Position numbers and translations under genes: made by a program
Shown here: one piece after another, positions 45,690-58,095 of the stretch
Layout: each line of letters starts with the position of its first letter
Numbering within the stretch: position 1 is the first letter of the stretch
Assembly: GCA_958295665.1 (NCBI GenBank)
Contig: OY282560.1
Coordinates: 188,452,561-188,516,560 of the forward strand
Direction: 5' to 3'
DNA: 64,000 nt
From: Tipula vernalis
Taxonomy: Eukaryota; Arthropoda; Insecta; Diptera; Tipulidae
The notes under the pieces: model-generated
The model's input: the letters and a program-made list of their open reading frames with translations, nothing else
Told to the model about the DNA's origin: nothing
Database searches by the model: none

Positions 45690-47467
45690 TTCACTTGTTT
45701 CCGAAACCACAAGCTCAAGCTTCAACAAATTCTTGAGGAATGAGATCAGTTACTTAAGTCATACCACTTATAATAAGGGAATTCTACCAGATCCATCAAA
45801 AATAGCTAGAGTTAACAATTACCCTAGACCTAAATGTAGAAAAGATGTAAAATCATTTCTAGGGCTAGCCAACTACTATAGGCATTTCTTATAAAGTAAT
45901 CGTATCGCAAAATATTCTTTGATTGCTGTCGACCTTCCTATTGCTTAGGCAAGTAGGGTGTTGCAGAAAACTGAGAAGAACTAAGTGTATGCGACTATTG
46001 AAAAGGAGCCTACTTGTAATCGTCTGGCCTTTGAAACGGTTTCGACCTTATTTTTTTGGACAACAATTCATAATTCGAACAGATCGCAAACCTCTAATTT
46101 GGCTCAAATCTATTTCAAATCGGAACGGCTATAAAATCAAATTCAAATCGAGCAAAACTAACAAAAAAGCAGACTCCTTAAGTCGTATAGTATTACTGAT
46201 CATCATGGAATATAGTAATTATGTATATCAAAGTAGAATTAGATAAAAATCCAAAATAGTAGAAGCTTCAAAAATAACAACGGAGAATAAAACTCAATAT
46301 TCCGGCTTTCAGTTTTCAACTAGTTCTGATTTACCACATCCAGATATCATAAGTCGTCCTTCAATAGCGCAATATAAAAATATTATTTAACTCGACAACA
46401 ATCCTCTGGGGGTACATCGGGTTGGATATAGAACATTTAAAAGATTGAAAAATTATTATCGGATTCCGAATACCATCCGAAATTTCATCAGCAAATATAC
46501 TCAATGTCAGAAAAACAAGGTGGCTAAATTACCTAAATGAAAATAACTACGACATCCAAGGTACCATTTGAAAAATTGTTCTTAGGCGTAATGGGACCAC
46601 TTCCCTTTACTGAAAATGAAAATAAGAATATTTTAACGCTTCAGGACGACCTTACAAAATTTTCGTTAGCTGTTTGTCTGCCAAATCAAGAAACTACCAC
46701 TATTACCAGGTCATTTGTTGAACACTGTATAATCGTCGGCCTAACTGTGAATTAACGTATCTGACATTTTTTCGAAAGTTCTTTATTGGTACTAAATGTT
46801 TCGTCATGAGAAACTCTGTCTGAATTTTCCACCCGCGTTGGTTCACCGTTAGCACGGCGATGTCGTCCCAACAGTCAATTAACGTGGGTGCAGGAATTCA
46901 GGTGCAGTTTCTCACGACGAACATTTTAGTATCAGAGATGAGTTTTCGAGAAAATGTCAGTTACGTTAATTCACAGTTAGGCCGACGAATATGCTTGTTC
47001 TCCATATTCAATCATGTTCGATATGATGAGGTCAAATGTTATGTCAGTACTATTTTCGAGTGTATGTAAAATTTTAAAAATCAAAAAAGATCAACGCGAC
47101 AGCCCACAATCCTCAGTCGAATGGCGCGTTAGAGCACTCTCATAGGACGTTGGGGGAATGCATACGCAAATTTACGTCAAATGATGTGAATGACTGGGAC
47201 AAATGGAACCCAATGGCTTTTCTTACTTATAACTCTCCACATTTTTCTACGGGTTACGTGCCTTTCGGACTTATGTTCGGACCTTCTGCCTCCCATCATC
47301 AAAAAATGGCAACAATTTCCACTTCAACTAATAATTCAACCATTTCCTCATCAAATCCCTCTTCGATTTCATCAGCCGCTTCGAATCATATACATTCAAT
47401 AATCAAGAATAAATCAAATAATTTACTAACCTCATCGACCACCGCAATACAACTACTATATATGTAG
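45690..47467 (+). pseudogene. pol: Ty3/gypsy pol remnant (412/mdg1-like)
   Basis: The RT connection reads IARVNNYPRPK and VKSFLGLANYYRHFL near 45810-45895, then RIAKYSLIAVDLP. The RNase H part reads KRFRPYFFGQQFIIRTDRKP, ending ADSLSRI. The integrase part has VHRVGYRTFKRLKNYYRIPN and YTQCQKNK, the core VMGPLPFTENENKNILTLQD, and, after an inserted MITE, ATAHNPQSNGALEHSHRTLG (catalytic Glu block) and YNSPHFSTGYVPF. A Ser/Thr-rich tail follows to 47467. Protease and RT core are missing, with many stops. Confidence 0.82.
46734..46987. mobile_element. MITE inside the integrase remnant
   Basis: Tips CGTCGGCCTAACTGTGAATT are inverted at both ends, with arms of ~100 bp around a short GC-richer centre. 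AAT on both sides (46731-46733, 46988-46990) may be the target duplication. It interrupts integrase between EHCI and the next readable block, so it came later than the gypsy element. Confidence 0.82.
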
Positions 47468-47946
47468 ATACCCCATCACCCGGTGGCACTAATTCTATAA
47501 AATTCACTGATATACTAAACCCTCCATTCCCCGATTCATTGATTCAAAAACTAGTAACGACCGGGCAACCATAATGAACTCTAATCATCCAGTTTTACCG
47601 ACAAAAATGTATGAAAATAACAACAATAGTAACACACAGAAAATTCATACAATATCAAAATCACAGAATCAACAAGGTTCTGGTCACTCAGCAAATGAGG
47701 AGTAATTCAATATGAATGTCATTCCCAAACCATAATCAAACGTCAATTATTTTTGGCTCTTACTTTGGACAAAATTTCATTCCTATCCGAATAGGACTAA
47801 CTTTTACCAAAGTAAGACGGCAAATAATACAATATTATTGTTTTGATTATTTGTGAACAATTGCCAACCTTTTAAATCAACATTACTTATCATTGTAATA
47901 TAATTTATAGTAAAACAAGTACCAACTTAATTATAATAGTTAAGTA

Positions 47947-48439
47947 TATAAAATGCTAGATGACATTAGCTTTGTATTACACTTTATTGATATATAAATG
48001 GGAAACAAGATATTCCAGAAAAATTTTCTAGTAAAATACAGCGAATAAAATACTTTGTGATAATAAATAAACAGTGAATTAAGTAGCCACAGTGATTTTA
48101 TTTCCCCGGAACATAGTAGGACACGTGATCTGCCGTAACGATATTTTTTTTACCCTCTCATCCAATAAGGAAAAGACGCTATACCTCCTGATCTAATTTG
48201 GATATAGGCAAATCTTTTGCAAACAAGAAAGCAGCATTTAATAATTTGGACCCCGCATTTCTACTGGACAAGGCAAGTTTGATCAATTTATTGGCATTTA
48301 TAATCGGTTCGAGCAATTGTGGTATTTTAGCAGTGCTTTGCACTTTGTAACTGGATTTTGGACGGCGAATTGTACTGGTACAACGGGAAGCGAACCAGCT
48401 GAACACAAAGATTCAACGGAGTACACTGCCAATTGTACA
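47947..48439 (+). repeat. LTR copy 1 (~493 bp) of an unassigned LTR element
   Basis: Direct repeat with 53815-54313. It starts TATAAAATGC (TGTAAAATGC in copy 2) and ends TTGTACA. It contains AATAAA signals near 48045 and 48066. It is followed by TTAGTCCTTCAAGCC, a likely primer-binding site, which supports 5' LTR status. Confidence 0.78.
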
Positions 48440-48456
48440 TTAGTCCTTCAAGCCAG
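48440..48456 (+). other. Putative primer-binding site
   Basis: TTAGTCCTTCAAGCC resembles the BEL primer site TTGGTCCTTCGAGCC at 25163, differing at two positions. Confidence 0.5.
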
Positions 48457-51149
48457 ATGTCGAACCGGAATTTGGCGCTTAGGTGGGTAAAATCGCGTGT
48501 AGCTTATTTTCTTTAAACTTAATTGGAAGTTGAAAAATCAGTAAAGATGAGATCAGTGAACTTCACTTCATTCAAACTGTGAACTTAAAATCAACTTTTT
48601 CAAAAATATTCTACGATAAATAAATTCATAATTGGCGTCTTTTTAATAAATCATTCAATAAAAGATCCAATCCAATAAATCTGTGAGTAAAAATTTAAGG
48701 ATTGGTGTTTTTTAAATAAACCTGCGAGTAAAAGCCCAATCTAATAAAAAATATGTGCGAGTATTCAAAATCAATTTAAAACATTGATATAAAAGAAATA
48801 AAAAGTTATTGAAAACACTTCAAGCAATAATTGGGAAAATTTTCAAATTTTTGTGAGATAAATTACATCAGTGAATTGGTTATACACAATGGCAAAAACC
48901 AAAAATATTAACGGCATATTACAGGTCTTAAAATCTATTAAAGGGCGGTTAGCGATACCACTCGTATAAGAGAAATAAAAGAATGCAGAGCGCTTCTAGC
49001 AGAGTGGTGGAAGGAATACCTAGATTTTGAAAGAAGAGTGAATGGCGATTTGATGAAGCGCTATTGGGAGACGTAGAAGCAATTTTGGAAATACATTTTG
49101 ATGTGAAGTTTAAATTAATCAAATGTGGAAAAATATATGAAGAAAATTGTGCTTCTCAAAATAACATCTCGAGGAATGAGATAGTACATCCAATTCACAG
49201 AATATCTAGAAAATGGGCGTAAAGTGATGATTCCAGAAACAACAGACGAAATAAATAATGGGATATATAGTATGTATATGATCAGTGATTTTGGTGAAAA
49301 GTTGTCCTAAGATTGTATTGTTGATGAGAGCGATCGTGGCCAATCGGAGATTCAGTGAATAATTCTTCCTCATCGGATGAAGATGATCGAGGCGTTAATC
49401 GAAACCTCAATTTATTCAATCCAAACGGTGTTATCTTCAAACGTAACCAAATGGAAATAGATAATAAGTCCGAATTGGTGGGAAACCTATTACGCTACCA
49501 ATTATTCAACCGGAACAAATGTTATTCCGGGGCAGCAACCACCAATTAAAGGGATACATTTGTTCGAAGATGAACCACCCCAATTTAATGGATTTTGAAG
49601 CTCTTCCTGTAAAAAGAAACTGGTGAAAGTACAACCATTAAATTTATTCGACAAATCAGACAGTGGTTATCATGAAGATTTATTTGGAAGGAAATTCGTG
49701 TATTTAAAACCTAGTGTGAGATTGGTGAATACTCCGCTTGCGGACGAGCCTAATGAAATTAGTAAGTTGAAACCTGAAAAAACAGCGATCAACAATATAA
49801 CACGCGACTATCTTTAAACCACCCTCGTCGGCAGTACGCAAAAAAGTTAAAAGTTGATGATGTAAACACAACCGATCGTCATCTTGTCCAAGAATATAAA
49901 CCTGTCTGGAAATGACGATGAAGTGATTGAGGAATACTACTGGTCACAAAGAAACTGCAAAAGCGGCGATAAACATAATTAAGCTTGAAGATGTAATGCT
50001 TGATACAATGAAACGAGATCACATCACATCAGTTAATTCACCTTTCAGCGCGGTACCAGCAATGCTAATGCAAGTAAAAGAACTCGACGAGAGCAAAGTG
50101 ATTCAGAGAAAATAAAAAATTCCAGTGATATTAGTATACAAGCGGCTTTTTATAACAGAAAAAACGGTGGAATCAAAAACAAAAACAGTGACAGTGAAAA
50201 TGAAAATAAATTTGAGACAGTTAAAAATAGAATAACTGAGGGCAAAGGTAAAATTCGAAATGCAAAGTGTAACAGCGGTGAACGTGAGAGGGCTGTTATG
50301 AAACAATGAACGGCGATACTAGTGAAACATCACTATAGATCCTCCAAAAGGCAGAGAAACAGCAGGTGGCCACAACCAAACTGATGACAGCGAAAACAAG
50401 TTAATGATATCATCAAGATCAACAATTGGAAATCATGACAAGGAAACTTGGGTAATAAAACCCAAGATTAAACATATTAAAGCAAGTATGTAATTGCAAA
50501 ATATGGCAAAGTAATTGAAGCAAAAATTGTCACTAATACGCAAACCTCGACAAGGGAGCAAGGTATACCAGAAATCCAATTATTCGCCAATGATAGCGCT
50601 CGTTCAAAAAAACGAAAGCGTGCACCGCAGGCATTACAACAGCTACACAATCACGAAAGCAGAGATAACATGAGTAAAATTTTACTACTCCAATGAACGA
50701 GAGAAAACGATAATAGGCGGCGACCACGGGAAAAAGAGGCACATTTGGAGAAAGCATGGCAAAAATTGTCGATCGAACTTTAGCAAATTGAACGCAAAAA
50801 AGATCATTATTGCAATTGGAGCACGACTGCCAATAATTAGCACGAGAGAAACTGAAGTTGAAACGATTGGAAATTAAAAGAGAAAACTTTCCCAATCGCA
50901 TTCAATTGTTTTATTTTTTACACATTACAGCAGCTGAAACATCAATATCTAGATGTCAATCAAATTCCAGCGAAGGTGGCATTTACAGCATAATACTTGA
51001 GCGACCAATTGCTAAACTGTGTAAGCTGCCGGATTAAGAAGACATGCAGATGGTTAACGACGGTATCGTTAACGGGGCGGAGAGTGTTGATAATACCTAA
51101 AAAACAATTGCACAAAGAATCAACATCATTATTTAATTAATTAGGGGGA
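48457..51149 (+). other. Internal region of the 47.9-54.3 kb LTR element
   Basis: Leader, then decayed open frames: MAKTKNINGILQVLKSIKG near 48891 with IKECRALLAEWWKEYLDFER in a shifted frame, then pieces at 49355-49549, 49623-49817 and around 50100-50310, and a Lys/Glu-rich stretch near 50690-50890. These look Gag-like (coiled coil, then polar) but I recognise no family domain and no pol motif. It ends TTAATTAGGGGGACAA, a plausible polypurine tract, at about 51151. Confidence 0.45.
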
Positions 51150-51151
51150 CA

Positions 51152-52449
51152 ATGGACGTTCCTTGGTGGAACCACACCCTGGAAACCAAAAGACGAGAGG
51201 TTCGTAAACGTTACAACAGGGCTAGGAGGACAAACGATTGGACAACCTATCGCATGACTCTTACCCAGTATAACGTCGCTCTTAGGAAAAGCAAGAGGTC
51301 GAGCTGGAGAGACTTCTGTGAAAAAATAGATAGGCTGCCTGCGGCTTGACGACTCCAGAAGGCACTCTCCTTGGGCCACAGAAAACCGTTTGAATCTGTA
51401 AGGAAATCGAATGGAGAGACAACTAGATCCAGAGAGGAAACTTTCGAATGCCTGGTGAAAGGCCATTTCCCAGAGTGTACTGTCCTTGGAGGCCAGGAAG
51501 ACCTCGATGTAGACAGCGAGCATCTCTACCTGATTCCAAGGGAAGCTTACAGGTTCTCAAGAGATATCTTCACTCCCGGAAAAATAAGATGGGCCGTAAA
51601 TTCCTTTGGTCCCTTTAAATCGCCGGGAGGGCGATAAATGGTTCTATATATCCTGCATTTTTACAGCGAGGCCTACAAATACTGTTGCCTTATTTGATTA
51701 GACTCTTTAGAGCCAGCTACAGCTTACAATATGTTCCAAGAAGCTGGAGGGAGGTGTGGGTGATTTTTATCCCGAAAACGGGAAAAAGATCCGCAGAGGA
51801 CGTCAGGTCTTGTAGACCCATTAGCCTCAAATCTTTTATTCTGAAAACCATGGAGAAGATACTGGGCCTACATATTAGATCCAATGCCCTCCTAAGGCAT
51901 CCTCTAGACCCCAGCCAACATGCATATCAGGCTGGGAGATCGACAGAAACAGCGCTCCACGAGCTGACAACAAATATCGAAGATACACTTCGGAATAAAG
52001 AGGTTTTGTTATGCTCCTTCATCGATATTCAAGGGGCTTTTGACAATACCAAGTTCGAAATGATTCAAGAACAAGCACATGCAAGGGGAATAGACTCCTC
52101 CACCATAGGGTGGATAATCAATATGCTTAGAAACAGAAGCATAACGGCCTCCTTTGGTGATAAAACCATCACGATTGCGGCTACCAGGGGTTGTCCTCAG
52201 GGGGAGTTCTCTCACCCCTTTTGTGGCTACTATAAGATTAAAAAAAACTCTCACTTCTCGAATATCACCTACGCAGACAATCTAGTCTTAATGGTCAGGG
52301 GGAAATTCGAGAGTACAATAGCGGAACGTATGCAATATGCCCTCGAGTTGGTAAGCGACTGGTGTCAGTACAAAATTATTTGTACTTTCTTTACAAATCG
52401 GAGGAAAACAATTCTCCCATCTCTATCTCTAAATGGGGAAATTCTCTAA
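51152..52449 (+). pseudogene. LOA reverse transcriptase
   Basis: Frame pieces 51152-51349, 51371-51637 and 51685-52449. Blocks seen: FGPFKSPGG, YVPRSWREVWVIFIPKTGKR, CRPISLKSFILKTMEKI, HPLDPSQHAYQAGRSTETAL, SFIDIQGAFDNTKFE (first Asp) and TRGCPQGEFSHPF. The palm box is ITYADNLVLM, with Asn where the second Asp should be. In-frame TGA at 51350, a shift near 51637 and a TAA at 52447 inactivate it. Confidence 0.9.
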
Positions 52450-53340
52450 ATGGCGACGGAGGTTAAGTACCTGGGAGTGATACTTGATCAGAAACTGACA
52501 TGGAACCCGTTTTTAAAATATGTCACAAACAAGGCAAATAGGGTGCATTTCACCTGCCAAAGAATGATTGGCAAAACGTGGGGTCTAAATCCCCAACTGG
52601 CACTTTGGTTATACTCAACCATCGTAAGACCAATAATCTCTTATGCGGTGTTTGTGTGGTGGCCTAAGACAGAGCAAAGTGGTGCCTGCTCAATATTGGA
52701 TAGGACCCAAAGGTTCGCTTGTTTGAGTGTAACGGGAGCACTGAAAACCTGCCCTACATCTGCTCTTGAGAAGCTCTCACCACTACACTTGCACCTTAAA
52801 AGAGTAGCTGGTTCAAGGGCAGTCAATCTAAAAATAACATCTCAAATTAAAACTATTAGACCAGGACATAATAGCATCCTGGAGAAATTGAATATGGACG
52901 AGGAAATAATCCAACTTTCAGACGTGATGGTTAAAACTATTGACTGCCGGAGGAATTTCATGATTGAAATACCCGACAGGGAACAAGCGGGGAGTATCCT
53001 CTCCTCCTTACCTCGTCACGCCTCCATATGGTACACTGACGGTTCAAAATCAGGGGTGGGCACTGGTGCGGGTATAATCGGGCCGGGTCTCGAACTCTGT
53101 ATTCCATTGGGTAAAACCCCCACAGCTTTCCAAGCAGAGATTTGTGCGATCGAGGTATGTGTGCGTCGATGTCTCACAAAAAAATATAGAAAAACCGAGA
53201 TTTACGTAATCTCGGACAGCCAGGCAGCATTGCTTGCCTTAGAAGCATCTGTCTTCTATTCCAAAATAATCTGGAGCTGCTATTGCAACCAAACCCAACT
53301 AGTATTGGTTACTCCAAGAGCCATCTGGCAAATGGCATAA
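52450..53340 (+). pseudogene. LOA RT thumb and RNase H domain
   Basis: Same frame as the RT after the TAA. It reads EVKYLGVILDQKLTWNPFLK, then TWGLNPQLALWLYSTIVRPI (thumb), then the RNase H domain: IWYTDGSKSGVGTGAGIIGP, TAFQAEICAIEVCVRR and IYVISDSQAALLALEA. Catalytic Asp, Glu and Asp are present. The final His/Asp block is lost at 53340. An RNase H domain downstream of RT is characteristic of the LOA and I groups. Confidence 0.9.
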
Positions 53341-53726
53341 GGAATTGGGAACAAAAACATACGAAAATATTCTGGGAGTCCCCCATTGGGATGAGACAGA
53401 CCAAAAAACTATTAAGCTATTAGACGTTAAGATCAGGCAATCAAGATGGATATAGACAGTCTCTAAAAACCCTCACCTGGTACTTAACCGGACATGGCCC
53501 TTTTAATGGACATCTGGAAAAAATGGGAAAGTCCCCTACAGACCGTTGTAGATTTTGCAACCTGGTAAGGAAAACATCCGAACATCTACTATTCACGTGT
53601 GATGCTATAATCCATAAAAGAATTAAATTCCTCCATGCATACAGAATACTGTGGCCTAACGTCGGCCCTTTAAATATGCATGAGCTGGTGGTGTTTATCA
53701 AGGACTTGAACCTCCACTATACGTGA
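53341..53726 (+). pseudogene. LOA ORF2 C-terminus
   Basis: After a shift the protein continues with TWYLTGHGPFNGHLEKMGK, then CRFCNLVRKTSEHLLFTC (CxxC...HxxxxC zinc motif at the C-terminus of LOA/R1-like ORF2), stop at 53724-53726. The 3' UTR follows. Confidence 0.85.
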
Positions 53727-53814
53727 AACTTTCTGGGGATGCACAATAGACCTCAATGGTCGCGTTGCACAGGGCTAGTATAGCTCACCCTACAAAAAAA
53801 AAAAAAAAAAAAAA

Positions 53815-54313
53815 TGTAAAATGCTTGATGACAATAGCTTTGTACAAACATTTGAATTTATTTTGTATAACACTTCATTGCTATATAAATGGGAAACAAG
53901 ATATTCCAAAAACATTCTAATAAAATACTTTGTGATAATAAATAAACAGTGAATTAAGTAGCCACAGTGATTTGATTTACGCGGAACATAATATGACACA
54001 AAATCTGCCGTAACGATATTTTTTTACCCTCTCATCCAATAAGGAAAAGACGCTATACCTCCTGATCTAATTTGGACCAACGCAAAACTTTTGGAAACGA
54101 GACAGCAGCATTGAATAATTTGGCCCCCACATTCCTACCGGACAAGGCAAGTTTGATCGATTTATTGGTGTTTTCGATCGGTTCGAACAATTGTGGTATT
54201 TTAACAGTGCATTGCACTTTGTCATTGAACTTTGGACGGCGAATTGTGCTGCTACAACAAGAAGCGAACCAGCTGAATATAAAGATTCAACGGAGTACAA
54301 TGTTGACTGTACA
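53815..54313 (+). repeat. LTR copy 2 (~499 bp)
   Basis: Direct repeat of 47947-48439. TG...CA ends (TGTAAAATGC ... GACTGTACA). An ~80-codon plus-strand frame inside (54072-54317) and the minus-strand frames are not counted as genes. Flanks do not give a matching target duplication with copy 1 (AAGTA versus ATGAC). Confidence 0.78.
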
Positions 54314-56850
54314 ATGACTTCAAAATAAACCATTCAGGTTTATCTTTTCCGTAGGGGAATGTATTGTGAATACTTCTCTGATGCACTGTTACATATACAT
54401 AAAATTGCAATCAAGTTCATGTTTCAGTGTTTGAGTTGCAAGTAGTTTCATTTAAAAATTGTGTAAGAAAATTTTCCAAAAGTGATTGATTATTCATTTC
54501 ATTCATACAAATTTGTATGCCAAACAGCCTAAATATTCTAACATTTTGAATATGTAATATGTATGGGTACTTATGTATGTACATATGTATATGTAAGAAT
54601 ATTCATTATGCAAGCATTATTTGAGCGTTTCTGAAATTAGATTTTACCAACAGCAAGGCTGACAGAAGGGCTAAGCTAATATTAACAATTCACAATTAAA
54701 CAAATTTTAAATTTTACTTAGTTCAACAACTTGTTTCATCTGGGTTTCTTACAACACTCTTTACACAACTCTATCTAATCAAATTACAACATCGCATTCA
54801 ACAAGTGCAGTAAACACAAATATTTTTCGTTTTCCATTTCATTTGTTTTTCGTTATCGGAAAATGAATATAAAATTTCCACTACCATATACATAAAACGT
54901 TCAACCGACTCTATTGTTCGTTACGAAGGTATATAAACACCCAATTGAATATTTGTATACGTGTTATCACAATATATAATTGTGTGTTCTTATCACTGTA
55001 CAAATGTATGTGCGAAAATTCACATCGACTAGACAAAATATTTCGTTCGAACATTAACAATTTTTATTATATCCTGTTACCATAAATTCAAGAATACACC
55101 ATACATTCCATATTTTCATATCGTTATACAGCCTGTATGCATGTGGTAGGTAAGCCCAAACACAACAATACCCCTTCAATACAACATACAAAAATATCAT
55201 AACAATTACCATTATAAAGACACTCGAGAGTCAAATGTATTGTGTGGGTGGGTGAAATTTTTCATATTTCGTAACACGAGATAGGCGCGATATCAAATTC
55301 AAGTTGGAACAAACAGTTTTTTGTAAGGGGAATGCCAATGTATATATAAAACAAAATAAGCTCGTTTACAGAGTGGGTGATTATAAAACCAAAATAGGGG
55401 GTGGAGAAATATAACTTTGTATTTTTTTTTTTTTTTTTTTTTCATTTTATACGTACATTCATGAAATTTTGTGCTCCTGCTACATGAAAAACCATTTCAA
55501 GGAAAGCTGATGACTTTTGATTTTTCTTTCTGAAAACAAATCATAATTTTCTTTTTAACAATGAACATGACGGAAAACTGAAGAATGCGAGAGGGTTTTC
55601 CGCTTTTCTCAATACAATGCGGAAATTTTATGGTGTGTTATGTTTGTACTTATGCAAATGTGCTGTTATTGTTGTAACCCTTATACGAGAAAATATGTAT
55701 ACAGTAGCAGCTTTGTATATGTATGTACATACAACCAAAAAAAAGACCGGATTTATTTATTATGTTATTGAGAAAAGTAAGTACTACATGTAGTTATAAA
55801 GGAAGACAACCAGCTGATTGTGAACAGCGAAATAAAAAGAAGAAATCGAAACAACATAAAAAACAAAAAAAACAACAGGAGGCGACAAATTGGCTAAATA
55901 CTCTCGACAAACACAGTTGAACAAAAAAAAAACATAAAAAATTATGTTGAATTGAATTGAATTGGGAAAAATTTGAAAATTGGTTATAATGAAATGGGGT
56001 TTTTATTGTTATTATTATCAGTTAGAGTGTTTTATTCGCAGGGCTGAACCAAATTATAAGATACGGCGTATTTAATATGTATAATATGTACTAATAAGGG
56101 TTGTTAAATCAGTGGGAATGCATGATTTGTTTGTTGAATACAGTTTAGAAAATACGTATTGAAAAGGTATAACAAAGCAAACTGTAATTTGTAGGTAGAT
56201 TCATTTATCTGATCGTGTTAAAACTCTTAAACTTCAGCACAATGATTTATTGATCAATAAAATAAACTGGAAGTTTAAAGTCTCAAAAATATGTTGAAGG
56301 TATTAAGCTTTATATTGGCAAATCATGCCATTTATTTATAACTTTTGCTCTATTTCCATAATGAGAGTGATAATTTTGTTTATTTATAAAGCCTCAAAAG
56401 CTATTTTGGGCGGCTATTATCTGTGTGAGCTTTAGTAAGAGACTGGGCCTAGGTGAAAAATTAGGTTTGGGCGGATGAAATAGGACATTTGTAGATCTTG
56501 TAGACACCTCACATGGCATTGAAAATTACTGATGAAAAATCGAAAACATCGAAATTCGATATGAATTTTTTTGGCCAACTGTCTGAGGCAATTGTAAAGA
56601 ATTCTTTATTGAAAATATTTTAATTGATCTCAGATTGAAATGAAGACAAGGGAAACGAAAAACGTTTCCAGAAGAAATCGGCAATAATTTCTTCTCTGAC
56701 TCGATAGTAATGGACGTTAGCAACGAACAACAATCAATGTCAACGGTTACATAAATATCACTCGTAAGCAACTTGTAAATTCCTGATAGTATAAAAATAT
56801 CATGAGAAAATAATTGTAATTGAAACCTTTTTTAGATAAATGCTAAATTA
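54314..56850. other. Probable host non-coding DNA
   Basis: AT-rich, with short microsatellite-like runs (TATGTATGTACATATGTATA near 54570 and 55715; T20 near 55423). No exon or element protein was recognised. The Lys-rich frame at 55723-55920 is low complexity. Confidence 0.4.
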
Positions 56851-57024
56851 ACAAATGTTGTAACATATAATTAGACACCTTTTAGCCAAGCCGTGTGCCG
56901 ATTTTTCTATTCTAGTTTTTAAATAAAAAATATTGTATGTTTAGTTGAAAAAGTATTGTAGAAGAAAGAACATTAAAAATAAATCATTTTTTTATATATA
57001 TATCTACGAAACAACTCCGTTAAC

Positions 57025-57040
57025 TGGCGCCGAAACAGTG
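57025..57040 (+). other. Primer-binding site of errantivirus C
   Basis: TGGCGCCGAAACAGTG directly after the LTR end GTTAAC. It matches the site at 4796 except near its 3' end. Confidence 0.75.
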
Positions 57041-57679
57041 AGCCCTCACAAAAACTATTTAGTAACTGCACTAGTGAATAATTAAGTTCTAAGTGATTTA
57101 ATAATTTAGTGAATTGTGAAGTGAGAATTCAAGCGACTCTATCCCCACGAGAACATAGCAGTCTAAGCCACTATACCCATGAGAACATAGGTGGTGATCA
57201 ACTGAAACTCCAAATATTTCATTAATATTGTGATCGTGTAATTAACGTGATAAAGTGCGTACAGACTACTCAAAGGGAGAAATTAAGGCTTATCCGACAA
57301 ACTAAGCGATATACAATCGACGGTTTACAAGTGTACTTCACCGGCTGTACATTATAAATACCTTTGAAGAAACTTCAAATCTTCAAATAAATAAAAAATA
57401 AAAAAAACCCAGGACATGATTCTCATAATAGTAATGTAAGCAAACCAAGTAAATACCAACATATAATTAAAATTTTATAAAAAATATAACAAAATACGAA
57501 ATAATAAACTAAAACGATAGTAATCAATAAAAAATAAATAATTAATCACCGAAGTAATAAACTATAAAAATTAACCAAAAAAGGAAATCTAGTGTTAAAG
57601 TGAATATTAGAGATCCTTCTCTTAACTAAAGATAAAATTAATTAAAAGTGTAAACAATAAAAAAACAATTTTCTCAACA
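57041..57679 (+). other. Errantivirus C 5' leader
   Basis: Untranslated leader between the primer site and the gag ATG. AT-rich, no open frame. Confidence 0.6.
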
Positions 57680-57765
57680 ATGGAGGAAGTAAGAAATTTT
57701 TTAAGAACCTTGGAAGGAGCTGTAAATGCTCTGAAGGAGCAAATTAAAAAAATTAACGGAAGATT
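57680..57765 (+). pseudogene. gag: Errantivirus C gag, first exon-like piece before FB-III
   Basis: ATG at 57680: MEEVRNFLRTLEGAVNALKE, QIKKINGR. The frame is cut at GGAAGATT, the FB-III target duplication, and resumes in the same frame after the element (see 59978). This fixes both the gag start and the FB-III limits. Confidence 0.85.
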
Positions 57766-57958
57766 ATGTCTGTGAAGCTGGCACGAAAAGTTAGCACGTA
57801 AAACGCAATGGCAACACTTTTAGTACAAACAAATCAAAGACACATTTGTACTAAAAAGTTAGCACGAAAAATGTAATATTCGATAGCCCGGAATAAAGTT
57901 AGCACGAAAAAAGATAAAATCAAAGAATAACAAAAATGCAGTTAGAATATTCGTATGT

Positions 57959-58095
57959 TATACCACAAGACGATCGAAAATTTTCGATTATACGAGACGT
58001 ATTGCCTGAAACACCACGAGACCGAAGGTCGAGTGGTGTTTTGCAAAGGCAATACGTCGAAATAAGAGAAAATTATCCATTGTCGTGTGGTATAC
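57959..58095. repeat. Long imperfect hairpin within FB-III
   Basis: Arms of about 64 nt: the left starts TATACCACAAGACGATCG and the right ends TTGTCGTGTGGTATA. The inner part is near perfect (GACGTATTGCC ... GGCAATACGTC, AACACCAC ... GTGGTGTT) with a tiny loop near 58022-58028. It is either a small nested palindromic element or a hairpin RNA source. Confidence 0.85.

Larger units (their letters stand above)
51150..53814 (+). mobile_element. LOA-type non-LTR retrotransposon, 5' truncated
   Basis: Starts inside the endonuclease-RT linker (VPWWNHTLETKRREVRKRYN), runs through RT, RNase H and the C-terminal zinc motif, and ends with a 3' UTR (GGGGATGCACAATAGACC...) and A22 at 53793-53814. It sits exactly between a polypurine-like tract and the start of LTR copy 2, so it inserted at the internal/LTR junction. 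5' truncation is usual for this class. Confidence 0.88.

Noticed and set aside
48179..48406. Minus-strand 75-codon frame in LTR copy 1 (and its partner at 54067-54333)
   Set aside because: It lies wholly inside an LTR, differs in length between the two copies and has no motif. An LTR by-product is more likely.
47940..54320. Target duplication for the 47.9-54.3 kb LTR pair
   Set aside because: Flanks AAGTA and ATGAC differ, so the two LTRs may not bound one clean insertion.
55723..55920. Lys-rich 65-codon frame
   Set aside because: Low-complexity A-rich sequence, no context.
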